Shown in pieces: positions 35,786-43,289 of a stretch of DNA of 43,648 nucleotides. The notes below the pieces were generated by a model that searched no databases, was not told where the DNA came from, and was given only the letters and a program-made list of their open reading frames with translations. Where the stretch lies: assembly GCF_000445125.1 (NCBI RefSeq), contig NZ_ATHL01000052.1, positions 1-43,648 on the forward strand. Direction: 5' to 3'. This DNA is from Novosphingobium lindaniclasticum LE124. Lineage in GTDB: Bacteria > Pseudomonadota > Alphaproteobacteria > Sphingomonadales > Sphingomonadaceae. Numbering within the stretch: the stretch's first letter is position 1; every line of letters starts with the position of its first letter. The position numbers were made by a program, and so were the translations under genes.

Positions 35786-36585
35786 GAACCACCTCCATGA
35801 GATACGCGCCACTCTTCCGCCGCGAATACGTCCCATCGGGGCGGCGCTTTCTCGGTGGGTTGCAGGGCCGACACGGGCGCGGAGGGCGCATCGGTTCCAG
35901 AGATTGCAGATGGACGGCGAACGTCGGCACTGGCGACATTGACGATCCAGTCCTCGTCCTCTTCGACGGGCCGGATGCGGTCGATGACCTGTCCAGGGCG
36001 CGCGAACGCGATATGCCAATGATTGGAGTGACCCCGATCCCCCGGCCCAAGCAGCTCTATGAGCCGGATGCCGCTTTGCCCCATAAGGGCGCGGATTTGG
36101 TCGCGCGTGATCGAGTTGACGCCGGCAGCAGGGACGAAATCCACGGCTTGCCCGAATTTGTGCCAGCTATAACGCGCCCCGTATGTCGCGTTCATGGGCC
36201 TGATTGTGTCGGTGATGCGGGCGGCAAACGCCCGCCGTAGCAGCGCTGTTACCCCCGATACCGTAGCCGTGGTGGGGATGGAGGCCCGTTGCGAACCATC
36301 ATCGACCTGCGCCAGCGCGCACGGGTCGAACACGGATGCCGGAGTGATGCCGTATGTCGCGAAGTCCCGGCCCTTGATCGCAAGCGGTCCGGCATCGAAG
36401 TCCGCGCCGAGCGCAAGCAGATCACGCACTGTCGCTTCTGCGTCGGCCTCATTGTCGGGCTGACGGGTCAGCGAGGCGCCCGTGTGAACGATGATCGCGT
36501 AGGGCGGTGCCGGGGTGGTCACGGCAGCGCCCAACCCTGCTGCGCAGAGCTGAATCGCCTTTGCCGTAAGCACCGCTGGAAGCAT
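35782..36585 (-). CDS. Degenerate SLT domain fused to an M15-type peptidase
   Basis: This 267-residue protein is the first gene of the transfer operon. The C-terminal part (about 130-205) has the metallopeptidase pattern of M15/VanY-like D,D-carboxypeptidases: SWHKFGQAVDFVPAAG (His and Asp ligands) and GHSNHWHIAF. The N-terminal part aligns by eye with the VirB1 encoded two genes later (VRDLLALGADFDAGPLAIKG..FATYGITPASVFDPC against the VirB1 VDVGLAQVNSANFARLG..VFDPC), but the ESxG catalytic Glu segment is replaced by VHTGAS. It is therefore likely a carboxypeptidase with a non-catalytic SLT-like domain. I see no obvious signal peptide beyond a weakly hydrophobic start. Confidence 0.72.
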   Translation of the reverse strand: MLPAVLTAKAIQLCAAGLGAAVTTPAPPYAIIVHTGASLTRQPDNEADAEATVRDLLALGADFDAGPLAIKGRDFATYGITPASVFDPCALAQVDDGSQRASIPTTATVSGVTALLRRAFAARITDTIRPMNATYGARYSWHKFGQAVDFVPAAGVNSITRDQIRALMGQSGIRLIELLGPGDRGHSNHWHIAFARPGQVIDRIRPVEEDEDWIVNVASADVRRPSAISGTDAPSAPVSALQPTEKAPPRWDVFAAEEWRVSHGGGS

Positions 36586-36608
36586 GAACGCCTGCTCCGT
36601 CAGATACA

Positions 36609-36628
36609 GTCCATAAAAAATAGTGGAC
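36609..36628. promoter_or_regulatory. Inverted repeat upstream of the transfer operon
   Basis: GTCCA (36609-36613) and TGGAC (36624-36628) flank a 10-base A/T-rich spacer, 24 bp before the first transfer gene, and the flanks extend the symmetry weakly (ACAGTCCA / TGGACGAT). It is a candidate operator for one of the regulators encoded at 36757-38027, in the 171-bp divergent region. Confidence 0.4.
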
Positions 36629-36756
36629 GATACTGACGATCATGGCAACACTCAATCGCATCCGGGGAATTGGATTTTGAGCCGTTACGAAGGTGTGTTC
36701 ATCTCCCCTCCCCTCGTTCACCATGTTGCCGAGACAGCAAGCCTAGCATAGAAAAC

Positions 36757-37473
36757 ATGGCTTTTAGGGGAGCCGGAGCCTTTGGGCTGACGGCCCCTTT
36801 CGGTGAGGCGTATCGCGCAAAGGGCAGAAGATTGAGAACAACCGTCGCTTTCCTTGCGGAAACACCCGGTTCGGCGACCCTGGAAGATCAAAAGGCGGTC
36901 CTAAGCCCTGATGACATCGTTGTGGAGGCGGGGAAAAAGAGTTTCAACCAGCTCGGCGAACTGCTCGCACGCAACGGCATCAAGCTCGCCTCTGGAGATC
37001 GGATCAAGGTCTTCGACCTATCATGCCTGGCGCTTTCAACGAACATGCTCATTCGCGTGCTGGCTAAGACGTTGCGTGCCGGCATCAGCGTTGAGATCGT
37101 GTCACAAAAGCTTGTCATCGAACCCGGTGCGACAAGCGAGATGCACGTTTTGCTTGATACCCTGGACGGCCATTACAGGCATATCCATGGTATCAAGACC
37201 CACCCGGCAGACACCGCGCCCCAGGGTCGCAAACGCCTTCTCGATCCCGACAAACTTCCCGAGATAAGGGCAAAGCTCGACAAGCCGGGAGCGACCGCGA
37301 CCGACGTGGCGCAGGAGCTAGGAGTCGCGAGATCCACGCTTTTCAACTACCTCGAACGATACGACAGGGAGCGGCGCATCAGTCGGGGCAAGAAGGTTGT
37401 AAAGGGGGGTGTTGAGGGCCGCGGCGATGATGCTCATGTCCCGAAGCGTGATGCGGATAAAAGACCCGTTTAG
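36757..37473 (+). CDS. Resolvase-like HTH protein without a catalytic serine region
   Basis: This 238-residue protein has a C-terminal helix-turn-helix typical of resolvases (GATATDVAQELGVARSTLFNYL, about 180-201). Its middle (GDRIKVFDLSCLALSTNMLIRVLAKTLRAGISVEIV) echoes the GD-V-V-x-LDRLxR core of serine recombinases, yet the N-terminal catalytic Ser/Arg region is not visible. It is probably a regulator that evolved from a recombinase. The start is uncertain: ATG 36757 lacks a ribosome-binding site but follows TTGCCG-17-TAGAAA, which would give a nearly leaderless mRNA; a TTG at 36670 is an alternative. The last 52 codons overlap the antisense XRE gene at 37318. Confidence 0.65.
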   Translation: MAFRGAGAFGLTAPFGEAYRAKGRRLRTTVAFLAETPGSATLEDQKAVLSPDDIVVEAGKKSFNQLGELLARNGIKLASGDRIKVFDLSCLALSTNMLIRVLAKTLRAGISVEIVSQKLVIEPGATSEMHVLLDTLDGHYRHIHGIKTHPADTAPQGRKRLLDPDKLPEIRAKLDKPGATATDVAQELGVARSTLFNYLERYDRERRISRGKKVVKGGVEGRGDDAHVPKRDADKRPV

Positions 37474-37602
37474 CATATTCTGGATACGCTTGGCCGGGAT
37501 TGCGCTACGCTCGGCCAGTTCTTCAGTCGAAATCCCGGTCTCATTAAGCAACACTTTCACACGATCCCCGAATCGGGACCGCAAAACGACGCCTTTAGCC
37601 AC
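37318..37602 (-). CDS. XRE-family (Cro/CI) small regulator
   Basis: This 94-residue protein has a lambda-repressor-like HTH at about 10-70 (FGDRVKVLLNETGISTEELAERSAIPAKRIQNML). It starts at GTG 37602 with GGGAG five bases upstream. Its 3' part runs antisense to the last 156 bp of the resolvase-like gene, an unusual amount of overlap for two plausible genes. Target genes are unknown; the transfer operon or replicon are likely. Confidence 0.72.
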   Translation of the reverse strand: MAKGVVLRSRFGDRVKVLLNETGISTEELAERSAIPAKRIQNMLNGSFIRITLRDMSIIAAALNTPLYNLLAPTDAPLPVVSFEVVEKRGSRDS

Positions 37603-37754
37603 ACAAACTCCCTCGGTTCCCCCCCGATAGGCCCCTGTGGTTCGGTCGCGACCTCTTCTTCCGTGGCGTCTCGTGAGGTGGCGCCGATTGATCTATGTGT
37701 GTCTAATTCATGTCGCGACCGCAGTGCAATGATATTCCGTCGCAATAAGTATGT

Positions 37755-38027
37755 TCATTTTGGAGGGTTTTTGGCGCTTTCCTCGTCACATGGGCGGATC
37801 ATATCCCATGCCTCAGCGCCTACGGCTTCCGCCAGCTTGACCATCATGTCGAGGGTAGGATTGGCTCTTCCGCGCTCGATGAAGGAAATATATGCAGCCG
37901 TGATGCCGGTCTGCTCGAACAGTTGCGCTTGCGTATAGCCGAGCGAGAGTCGGCGTTCCTTCAGCCGCTTCCCGAAAAGCTGCGCAGCAGGTGTTCCAAC
38001 CTCCTCCAGTTGGAGATACTTCGGCAT
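37755..38027 (-). CDS. XRE-family regulator
   Basis: This 90-residue protein has a clear XRE HTH: LFGKRLKERRLSLGYTQAQLFEQTGITAAYISFIERGRANPTLDMM (about 17-62). The start is placed at ATG 38027 (MPKYLQLEE), though an upstream frame reaches 38078; neither has a strong ribosome-binding site. It is divergent from the replication operon promoter at 38150 and could regulate it, the other XRE gene 152 bp downstream, or itself. Confidence 0.82.
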   Translation of the reverse strand: MPKYLQLEEVGTPAAQLFGKRLKERRLSLGYTQAQLFEQTGITAAYISFIERGRANPTLDMMVKLAEAVGAEAWDMIRPCDEESAKNPPK

Positions 38028-38149
38028 CCAAAAGGTCTCTATCGGTGCGACATCACGGCCGATTGGCCGTGTTCTCAATGCTACAGCTTATATCGGGAAC
38101 GGTTCGTCGCGCGAGAAAAATTAATTTACAGCATCGCGTGCGGGAGCGT

Positions 38150-38178
38150 TTGACAGAATCGTCATTCGCTCATTAATT
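38150..38178 (+). promoter_or_regulatory. Promoter of the replication operon
   Basis: TTGACA (38150-38155) and TTAATT (38173-38178) are separated by 17 bp. The ATG of the first gene (38185) lies only 6 bases after the -10, so the transcript would be leaderless, which fits the absence of a ribosome-binding site. Confidence 0.55.
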
Positions 38179-38184
38179 GGACTC

Positions 38185-38619
38185 ATGGCACGCCCGCGCA
38201 CCAAGACTCGGAGAATGACCGTAAAGGAGCTTGTCCGGCAACAGCGGGGCGAGCTTTATGCGACAGGGCACCAGAATCTCAACATGGCGCTGCCTTCGGG
38301 GCTGATCGACGAGATCGACACCTTGAAGAAGCGGTATCGGCTGCGCTCTCGCGATGCCGTCGTCGCCCGGATCATCCGCAAGTGCATGGCGACCGTCAGT
38401 CCCGACGACTTCGTGCAGCGTGCGGCCGATGGCGATGCGACGCTGCGCCGCATTTCGCCGATCGTCGCGAACGAACTGGCTGACTATGTGCAGCAGGTTC
38501 AACGCCGCTTTCGGAATATGCCTTATGGCCCTGTCTTCGAAATGATTTTCGCCGAGATTGGCAGCGACCTTTCCAACCCTGCTGTCCAGCTTGAACTCAT
38601 CCAAGGCGGTGAGCAGTGA
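38185..38619 (+). CDS. RHH-like small plasmid protein upstream of repA
   Basis: This 144-residue basic protein has a segment (NMALPSGLIDEIDTLKKRYRLRSRDAVVARIIRKC, about 33-67) that looks like a ribbon-helix-helix DNA-binding domain, followed by a helical C-terminus. It is the first gene of a translationally coupled string: its TGA overlaps the ATG of the 43-codon leader ORF, which in turn overlaps repA. A role in copy control or repression of repA is likely from position and fold. I do not recognise a named family. Confidence 0.7.
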   Translation: MARPRTKTRRMTVKELVRQQRGELYATGHQNLNMALPSGLIDEIDTLKKRYRLRSRDAVVARIIRKCMATVSPDDFVQRAADGDATLRRISPIVANELADYVQQVQRRFRNMPYGPVFEMIFAEIGSDLSNPAVQLELIQGGEQ

Positions 38620-38750
38620 TGGTGAGCCGCTCGGCCTCGATCGCGGCCGAGCGCGTGCAGTTAGAGTCGGCCGGAATGGTTCTCGAAAGCACGAAGATCG
38701 CCTCCCCGTTCGTGCTTTCGGGGACCATTAGAAAGGCGGCGCCGGCATGA
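38619..38750 (+). CDS. 43-codon leader ORF coupled to repA
   Basis: This ORF runs from ATG 38619, overlapping the previous stop by one base (TGATG), to TGA 38750, overlapping the repA ATG (ATGA). It contains an inverted pair of iterons (38678-38695 and 38709-38726). The peptide (MVSRSASIAAERVQ...) has no known domain. Its exact fit between two stops and starts argues that ribosomes translate it, so repA synthesis would depend on it. Translation through the iteron hairpin is a plausible control point. It could still be a chance frame. Confidence 0.55.
   Translation: MVSRSASIAAERVQLESAGMVLESTKIASPFVLSGTIRKAAPA
38678..38726. promoter_or_regulatory. Inverted iteron pair upstream of repA
   Basis: GGTTCTCGAAAGCACGAA (38678-38695) and, inverted, TTCGTGCTTTCGGGGACC (38709-38726) are separated by 13 bp. 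The motif is that of the oriV iterons. Inverted iterons in front of a rep gene usually serve as the operator for RepA dimers (autorepression). In RNA the arms can pair to form a hairpin about 20 bases before the repA start. Confidence 0.75.
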
Positions 38751-39607
38751 CGACGCTCCCTACGACTCAGGGCGAGCTTTTCAGCCTTGATAGCCCGTTG
38801 CTCACCGAGGTCCGCGGCGAGCGATCATTGATGGCCTATCCATTCTTTGCGCTGACTAAAACGGCGTGGATGAAGCCGCTGGCCTATAGGACGGACGCCG
38901 TTTCCATCGAGATTGGGCCGGGTCCGCGCGGTGTCGCGACTATCTACGACAAGGAAGTCCTGCTTTATATTGCGAGTCTGCTTGTAGCAAAGCTCGACTC
39001 GGGCGAGAAAGTCTCGCAGGACTTCTACTTTACCGCGCACGACCTGTTTCGCGTAACCGGGGTCAACAGCTCAGCCCGATCCTACGCCCGCCTATCGGAC
39101 GCGCTTGAGCGTCTGCAAGGCACGCAGATCAAGACCAACATCGAGGCTGGTGGCGAGGGCGAGGCGGGTTTCTTCTCCTGGCTCTCCGAAGCGCGGTTGA
39201 CCTATACCAAGACGCGCACCGGCGATCGGCGTCTCAAGGCGGTCCGCGTCCGGCTCTGCGACTGGCTCTATCGCGCGATCTTGCGTGACCGGGAAGTTCT
39301 CGATTACTCGCCGAATTACTTTCAGATCGGGCCTGTTGAACGCCGTCTTTATGAAGTCGCGCGCGCTTCGTGCGCAAATGGCGCTATTGACGTCGATATC
39401 GAAGACCTACGTCTGCAAATTGGGTATCAAAATCCCGTAAAGAATTTTCGCCATGCTTTGAAGGGCATAGCGGAAGAGGACTCTATACCCGATTATCGCA
39501 TCGTATTAGGTGATAATACCAACGAGGACGTTAAGAGAAAGCGCGGCCCTCGCGCCGGCTCCGCCAAGGTGACGATCATCCCGAGGACCACCGCACCCCC
39601 ATGCTGA
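38747..39607 (+). CDS. repA: Replication initiator protein RepA
   Basis: This 286-residue plasmid replication initiator belongs to the RepA (RPA-type) group seen in proteobacterial plasmids. Features are YPFFALTKTAWMKPL near the N-terminus, DLFRVTGVNSSARSYARLSDALERLQGTQI (winged-helix-like, about 103-132) and SPNYFQIGPVERRLYEVARA in the second half. It would bind the GGTTCTCGAAAGCACGAA iterons at 39661-39763 as monomers and the inverted pair upstream as dimers. The ATG at 38747 overlaps the leader ORF by 4 bp. Confidence 0.88.
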   Translation: MTTLPTTQGELFSLDSPLLTEVRGERSLMAYPFFALTKTAWMKPLAYRTDAVSIEIGPGPRGVATIYDKEVLLYIASLLVAKLDSGEKVSQDFYFTAHDLFRVTGVNSSARSYARLSDALERLQGTQIKTNIEAGGEGEAGFFSWLSEARLTYTKTRTGDRRLKAVRVRLCDWLYRAILRDREVLDYSPNYFQIGPVERRLYEVARASCANGAIDVDIEDLRLQIGYQNPVKNFRHALKGIAEEDSIPDYRIVLGDNTNEDVKRKRGPRAGSAKVTIIPRTTAPPC

Positions 39608-39660
39608 TCGCGGTGCGCCTGGCTAGTGATTCGGTCAAACCCGATAGCCGCGCACAGAAT

Positions 39661-39763
39661 GGTTCTCGAAAGCACGAACAAACGGTTCTCGAAAGCACGA
39701 AGGGGGCGCCTTTCGGTTTCCGAAAGCACGAGTTTTTGTGCCTTCGGTTCTCGAAAGCACGAG
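39661..39763 (+). repeat. Four direct iterons, probable oriV
   Basis: Four copies of an 18-bp iteron GGTTCTCGAAAGCACGAR begin at 39661, 39684, 39715 and 39746 (the third has GGTTTCCGAAAG). The spacing is 23, 31 and 31 bp, that is, about two to three helical turns. They lie 54 bp past repA, in the classical place for an iteron-type origin. I see no good DnaA box. The rest of the gap to 40053 holds a hairpin and an AT-moderate stretch near 39795-39815. Confidence 0.85.
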
Positions 39764-39878
39764 TTTCCGATGCTTCCGCGCTCCCGCGCGGGCTGTCATT
39801 CATTGTCATGAAATTGCGGGGCCGAAGGGCGGCCCCCGCCAATCCAAGGGGTATGTGGGCCGTGAGCACATAAACGAA

Positions 39879-39900
39879 TGCCCGGCACGAAGGCCGGGCA
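39879..39900 (+). terminator. Hairpin downstream of the origin
   Basis: TGCCCGGC (39879-39886) pairs with GCCGGGCA (39893-39900) around a 6-base loop. It lies between the iterons and the next gene (40054) and may end repA transcription. No T-run. Confidence 0.5.
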
Positions 39901-40053
39901 CCCGATGAACTAGGAGCATCGTCGCCAAACGATGCCAAGGGCCATCAGACAGCCCCTCTCCTAGAGCATTTCGAGCGCAGGCTCAAGGGATGCGCGATTC
40001 GCGCCACGCATCTGCTTTGTTCGCTGACGGCCCCTTGCACGAGGGGACGAACG

Positions 40054-41097
40054 ATGGACTTTACCCTGCGACAATCGACGGTGCCGGCTGACTCCGTGGT
40101 GGACGAGCTGCGCGCCGAAGGGATTTCCTACGAAGACATTCGCACCGCACTGGACTTGCAGGCTACCCAGCGGCAGTCCGGCGTGCCGGTTCTGCCCCTG
40201 CGCGTGATATGTGGGCTTGAGCAGCACAAGAGCACCAGCAGCAATGTCCTCCTCAACGCGACCCGCGCGATCGTCGGCACCCCCAAGGGGGGGCGGCCGA
40301 CTGGCGGGCTCCACATCACGCGCCGCAAAATATGGGCGAACAGCGTCCGGACCGAAAGCGCCGAGGAGGCCGACTTCGCCCAGCGCCTCGGGAACGATCT
40401 TCGCAAGCGGCTCTATGTCGCCGGCGAGCTGACCTTCAACCTTGGTCGCAAGCTGGCGAGCGAAGCCCGCGCTGGCCTGCGTACCCTTACGGAGAGGGAG
40501 GAGGCCCTGGTTCAATTCACGCAGTCGTGTCAGCGCGTCCTCACGGCCATGCTGCGGCGTGAGCAGGGCCGAAAAGGCTGGCTGACCCCCGATTATGAGG
40601 CGATCATGTCGTGGACCGGCCTCTCGCGTTCGACCGTGCATCGCTCGCTCGGCATCCTGAAGGCGATCGGCCTGGTCGACTGGATCAGGCGCTTCATCTA
40701 CTCGCGTGACGACACGAACGGCGCGCGCTCCGAGCAGACCTCCAACCTTTATCGCTTCGCGCTTCCCCAATGGCTGGCGAAGCTGATCGGCCTTCACGTC
40801 CCCATCCCTGACGACGAGGAGGTGCGCCGCGAAACCGTTCTGGAGGATCATGCGGCGATGCTCGCCAATACGTCGGGCGGCGAACGGCGTCGGCTGATGC
40901 CTGAAGATCCCAAGGCCCGCACCGACCTCGCCAATGCCGCCTTCCGGCTCGATCAGCGTCAACGTCTCGAACTCGCAGCCCGTGAGTGTCAGAAAAACAC
41001 TGCTCCTCTTAGGAAGTCTATATATTCTAAGAAGGGAGAAGCGGAATCGGCCTGGACGGCCGATACGTTTAGCCCTGACGGGCCCCGCCTAGCCTAA
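40054..41097 (+). CDS. Winged-helix plasmid protein, probable second replication-associated protein
   Basis: This 347-residue protein has a clear helix-turn-helix in the middle (WLTPDYEAIMSWTGLSRSTVHRSLGILKAIGLVDWIRRFIYSR, about 177-219), of the kind used by plasmid replication and partition proteins that read a DNA site by winged helix. The N-terminal part (about 1-100) is unfamiliar. It stands directly after the origin and before a primase, so a role in replication is likely but not shown. The ATG at 40054 follows GAGGGG. The 3' end overlaps the convergent small gene by 4 bp. Confidence 0.65.
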   Translation: MDFTLRQSTVPADSVVDELRAEGISYEDIRTALDLQATQRQSGVPVLPLRVICGLEQHKSTSSNVLLNATRAIVGTPKGGRPTGGLHITRRKIWANSVRTESAEEADFAQRLGNDLRKRLYVAGELTFNLGRKLASEARAGLRTLTEREEALVQFTQSCQRVLTAMLRREQGRKGWLTPDYEAIMSWTGLSRSTVHRSLGILKAIGLVDWIRRFIYSRDDTNGARSEQTSNLYRFALPQWLAKLIGLHVPIPDDEEVRRETVLEDHAAMLANTSGGERRRLMPEDPKARTDLANAAFRLDQRQRLELAARECQKNTAPLRKSIYSKKGEAESAWTADTFSPDGPRLA

Positions 41098-41363
41098 CCG
41101 CATCGCCAAAACCGCAACCTCACCGACTGGATCAACTGTCGGACCGTCGCCTGGGGCGCCGGAATGCTCCCCAGCGGGAGCAAGCGGCTTGACCTGCGCT
41201 CAAATGGCGACCGTCGTGGCTCCCGATCGTCGAAATCGGGATCGAAGGCGACGAGATCGCGCGTTTGATAGGCCAGAGGGAAATACTGGCGCTCAATTTC
41301 GCGCTCGGACGCGCCTCGGCGGATCGCCATCCCATCACCCGTCGGCGAAAAATCTCTGTCCAT
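41094..41363 (-). CDS. Small hypothetical protein, divergent from the primase
   Basis: This 89-residue, Arg/Asp-rich protein (MDRDFSPTGDGMAIRRG...) has no domain that I recognise. It is supported by an AGGA five bases before the ATG at 41363, by the fact that it fills the space between two well-supported genes, and by divergence from the primase at 41392. It may be regulatory. A spurious frame is possible. Confidence 0.45.
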   Translation of the reverse strand: MDRDFSPTGDGMAIRRGASEREIERQYFPLAYQTRDLVAFDPDFDDREPRRSPFERRSSRLLPLGSIPAPQATVRQLIQSVRLRFWRCG

Positions 41364-41391
41364 TTTCGTCCTATATTGTTATTTGGACACC

Positions 41392-42258
41392 ATGACGCAC
41401 ACGCCGGAAACAGCAGCGCGTAAGATCGTCGCGGACCTGAAGGGCACATGGCATCGCAAGCATGGCATGGTCCGGTGCCCCGCGCACGCTGACAAGACGG
41501 CTTCGCTGTCCGTCACGCCGGGCCGCAAGGCAGTCCTTTTCCATTGTTTCGCCGGCTGCACCCAGGACGAGATCATCTCGGCGCTGCGCGACCAGCGTAT
41601 CAATCCGGCGATCGACGCGCCCAGCTCGGCGCCGGAAGCCCCCGCGCGCGACCTCACTCCGCTCGCCGAGGATATTTGGACCCGCGCCATGCCGATCGCC
41701 GGCACCCCGGCCCAGCTCTACGCGGACGGGCGCGGCATCGGCCACACCACGATCGCCCGATATTCGCCAAGCGTCATGACCTATGAGCGAGGCCGCAGAT
41801 TGCTCCTGCCGGCGCTGCTCGTACCGATGCACGAGGGCCGGAGATTTCGGGCGCTCCTGCGCATATTCATCGATCGCGATGGCCAGAAGGCCCGCGCCCT
41901 GGAGGAGCCCAAGCGCACGCTCGCCGACCCGCGCGGCAGTGTCGTCCAGATCGGCGCCCCGCCCGATGATACGATGAACCTGGCCGAAGGCTATGAGGAC
42001 GCCGAATCCGCGATCGTGCTCAACGACCTTTCCGGCTGCGCGGCCGTGTGCGGCGTCGAACGCTATCGCGAGATCTACATTCCCGACCATGTGCGTCGCA
42101 TCGTGATTTACTCGCAGCACGGAAAGGCCGCGGCCGAGGGGATCGAGCGCGGCCGGGAAAACCTCACCCGCAATGGCCGATCGGTGGTCATCGTCCCCCC
42201 TCCCCCCCGTTGCGACTGGAACGACGCCTTGATGGCGAAGCTGGCTGCCCGCGCTTGA
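41392..42258 (+). CDS. Plasmid DNA primase (CHC2 zinc finger plus Toprim)
   Basis: This 288-residue protein has a CHC2-type zinc finger (CPAHADKTASLSV ... HCFAGCT, about 26-56), then a Toprim-like region (NLAEGYEDAESAIVL, about 200-214, with the conserved Glu; VIYSQHGKAAAEGIERG). Toprim and CHC2 together define DnaG-type and TraC-type primases that make primers for the transferred or replicating strand. A helicase domain is absent. The start ATG 41392 lacks a ribosome-binding site; a TTG at 41383 is an alternative. It overlaps the next gene by 4 bp (TTGA). Confidence 0.85.
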   Translation: MTHTPETAARKIVADLKGTWHRKHGMVRCPAHADKTASLSVTPGRKAVLFHCFAGCTQDEIISALRDQRINPAIDAPSSAPEAPARDLTPLAEDIWTRAMPIAGTPAQLYADGRGIGHTTIARYSPSVMTYERGRRLLLPALLVPMHEGRRFRALLRIFIDRDGQKARALEEPKRTLADPRGSVVQIGAPPDDTMNLAEGYEDAESAIVLNDLSGCAAVCGVERYREIYIPDHVRRIVIYSQHGKAAAEGIERGRENLTRNGRSVVIVPPPPRCDWNDALMAKLAARA

Positions 42259-42905
42259 GAGCGCGGGCGCTTCTCGGCGGCTTCGCGATACTCGTGGCCG
42301 TTATGCTTTGGCACCGGCCTTCGGCCGATCACCGTGCCCCACGGCCGAACGATCCGACCGGCTGCGCCGCGACAGGAGCGACGCAATTTTGTGATGCCGT
42401 CGCCGGCTTCTCAAAATCGCTCCGCAGTCCGATCTTGCCCTTCAATCGCGCGAGCATCCTTCCGCCCCCCGAAGTCACCGGCGCCGTCGATCCGGCCATC
42501 AATCAGGCCAATATCGACGCCACGATTTGCCGGCCCGGATATGCGAAAGCGGCGCGGCCTCCCTATTCGATCACCGGGCCGATGAAGCGCCGCCTTATGG
42601 ATCAGCAGCATCCTGGCGAAAGCATGGCTAACTATGAGCTTGACCACCTGATCCCCATTTCCATCGGCGGCGCTCCGCTCGACATGAAGGATTTGTGGCT
42701 GCAACCGCGTCTCGGGCAGGCGAACGCGGCGGACAAGAACGTCCTGGCGTATGTGCTTTGGCGGTTGGTCTGCACGCATCAGGTGCCACTCGAAACCGCG
42801 CAACAGGCAATTAGCCGGGATTGGACGAAGGCGTATCAGACCTACGCAACGCCGGAAAACATCGCGAAATACCATTTCCGTCATGATGAACAGCGAGCGG
42901 ATTAG
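42255..42905 (+). CDS. Exported HNH-like nuclease coupled to the primase
   Basis: This 216-residue protein starts at TTG 42255 within the primase stop. An N-terminal hydrophobic segment (ALLGGFAILVAVMLW) indicates export or membrane anchoring. The C-terminal half contains NYELDHLIPISIGGAPLDMKDLWLQP, an HNH/McrA-like metal-nuclease motif (DH-LIPIS-GG, NLW-Q-type), and the conserved ICRPGYAKAARPP upstream. It is probably a periplasmic nuclease or peptidoglycan-associated factor of plasmid transfer. The substrate is unknown. Confidence 0.7.
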   Translation: MRARALLGGFAILVAVMLWHRPSADHRAPRPNDPTGCAATGATQFCDAVAGFSKSLRSPILPFNRASILPPPEVTGAVDPAINQANIDATICRPGYAKAARPPYSITGPMKRRLMDQQHPGESMANYELDHLIPISIGGAPLDMKDLWLQPRLGQANAADKNVLAYVLWRLVCTHQVPLETAQQAISRDWTKAYQTYATPENIAKYHFRHDEQRAD

Positions 42906-42956
42906 CTCAATTATTTCCCGTTTTCTTCGTGTCATTTGTTGAAGGAGGAGAAGACT

Positions 42957-43289
42957 ATGCCGAGGAACATCGCAGAATTTCGGGTTATCGGGAATGTGGG
43001 CAATAAGCGCGAGCGCGACAAGGTGACGTATGTAAGCGTCGGCGCGACCTACAATCGCCGGGATGGTGAGGAGTGGAAGAGCGAGACGCTCTGGAATAGC
43101 GTGGTGTGCTTCTCAAATGTCGCCCAGCAGGCCGCAAATGCGGAGAAGGGAGACCTGGTGCATGTGACGGGCCGCGTGCGCGAAAGCAGCCATGGTGAGC
43201 CCGACAATCTGCAATATCGGACGGAATTGATCGCCGATACCTTCTCGATCCTGGCAAAGTCCGACAAGCAGGATCAGGATCAGCAATAA
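42957..43289 (+). CDS. ssb: Single-stranded DNA-binding protein
   Basis: SSB, 110 residues, has one OB fold (EFRVIGNVGNKRERDKVTYVSVGATYN ... WNSVVCFSNVAQQAANAEKGDLVHVTGRV). It would coat single-stranded plasmid DNA during replication or transfer. The ATG at 42957 is chosen for the GGAGG upstream; the frame opens at 42936 with a TTG. The C-terminus ends KSDKQDQDQQ and lacks the acidic DDDIPF tip that normally recruits partner proteins, so it may not bind the chromosomal SSB interactome. Confidence 0.88.
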   Translation: MPRNIAEFRVIGNVGNKRERDKVTYVSVGATYNRRDGEEWKSETLWNSVVCFSNVAQQAANAEKGDLVHVTGRVRESSHGEPDNLQYRTELIADTFSILAKSDKQDQDQQ

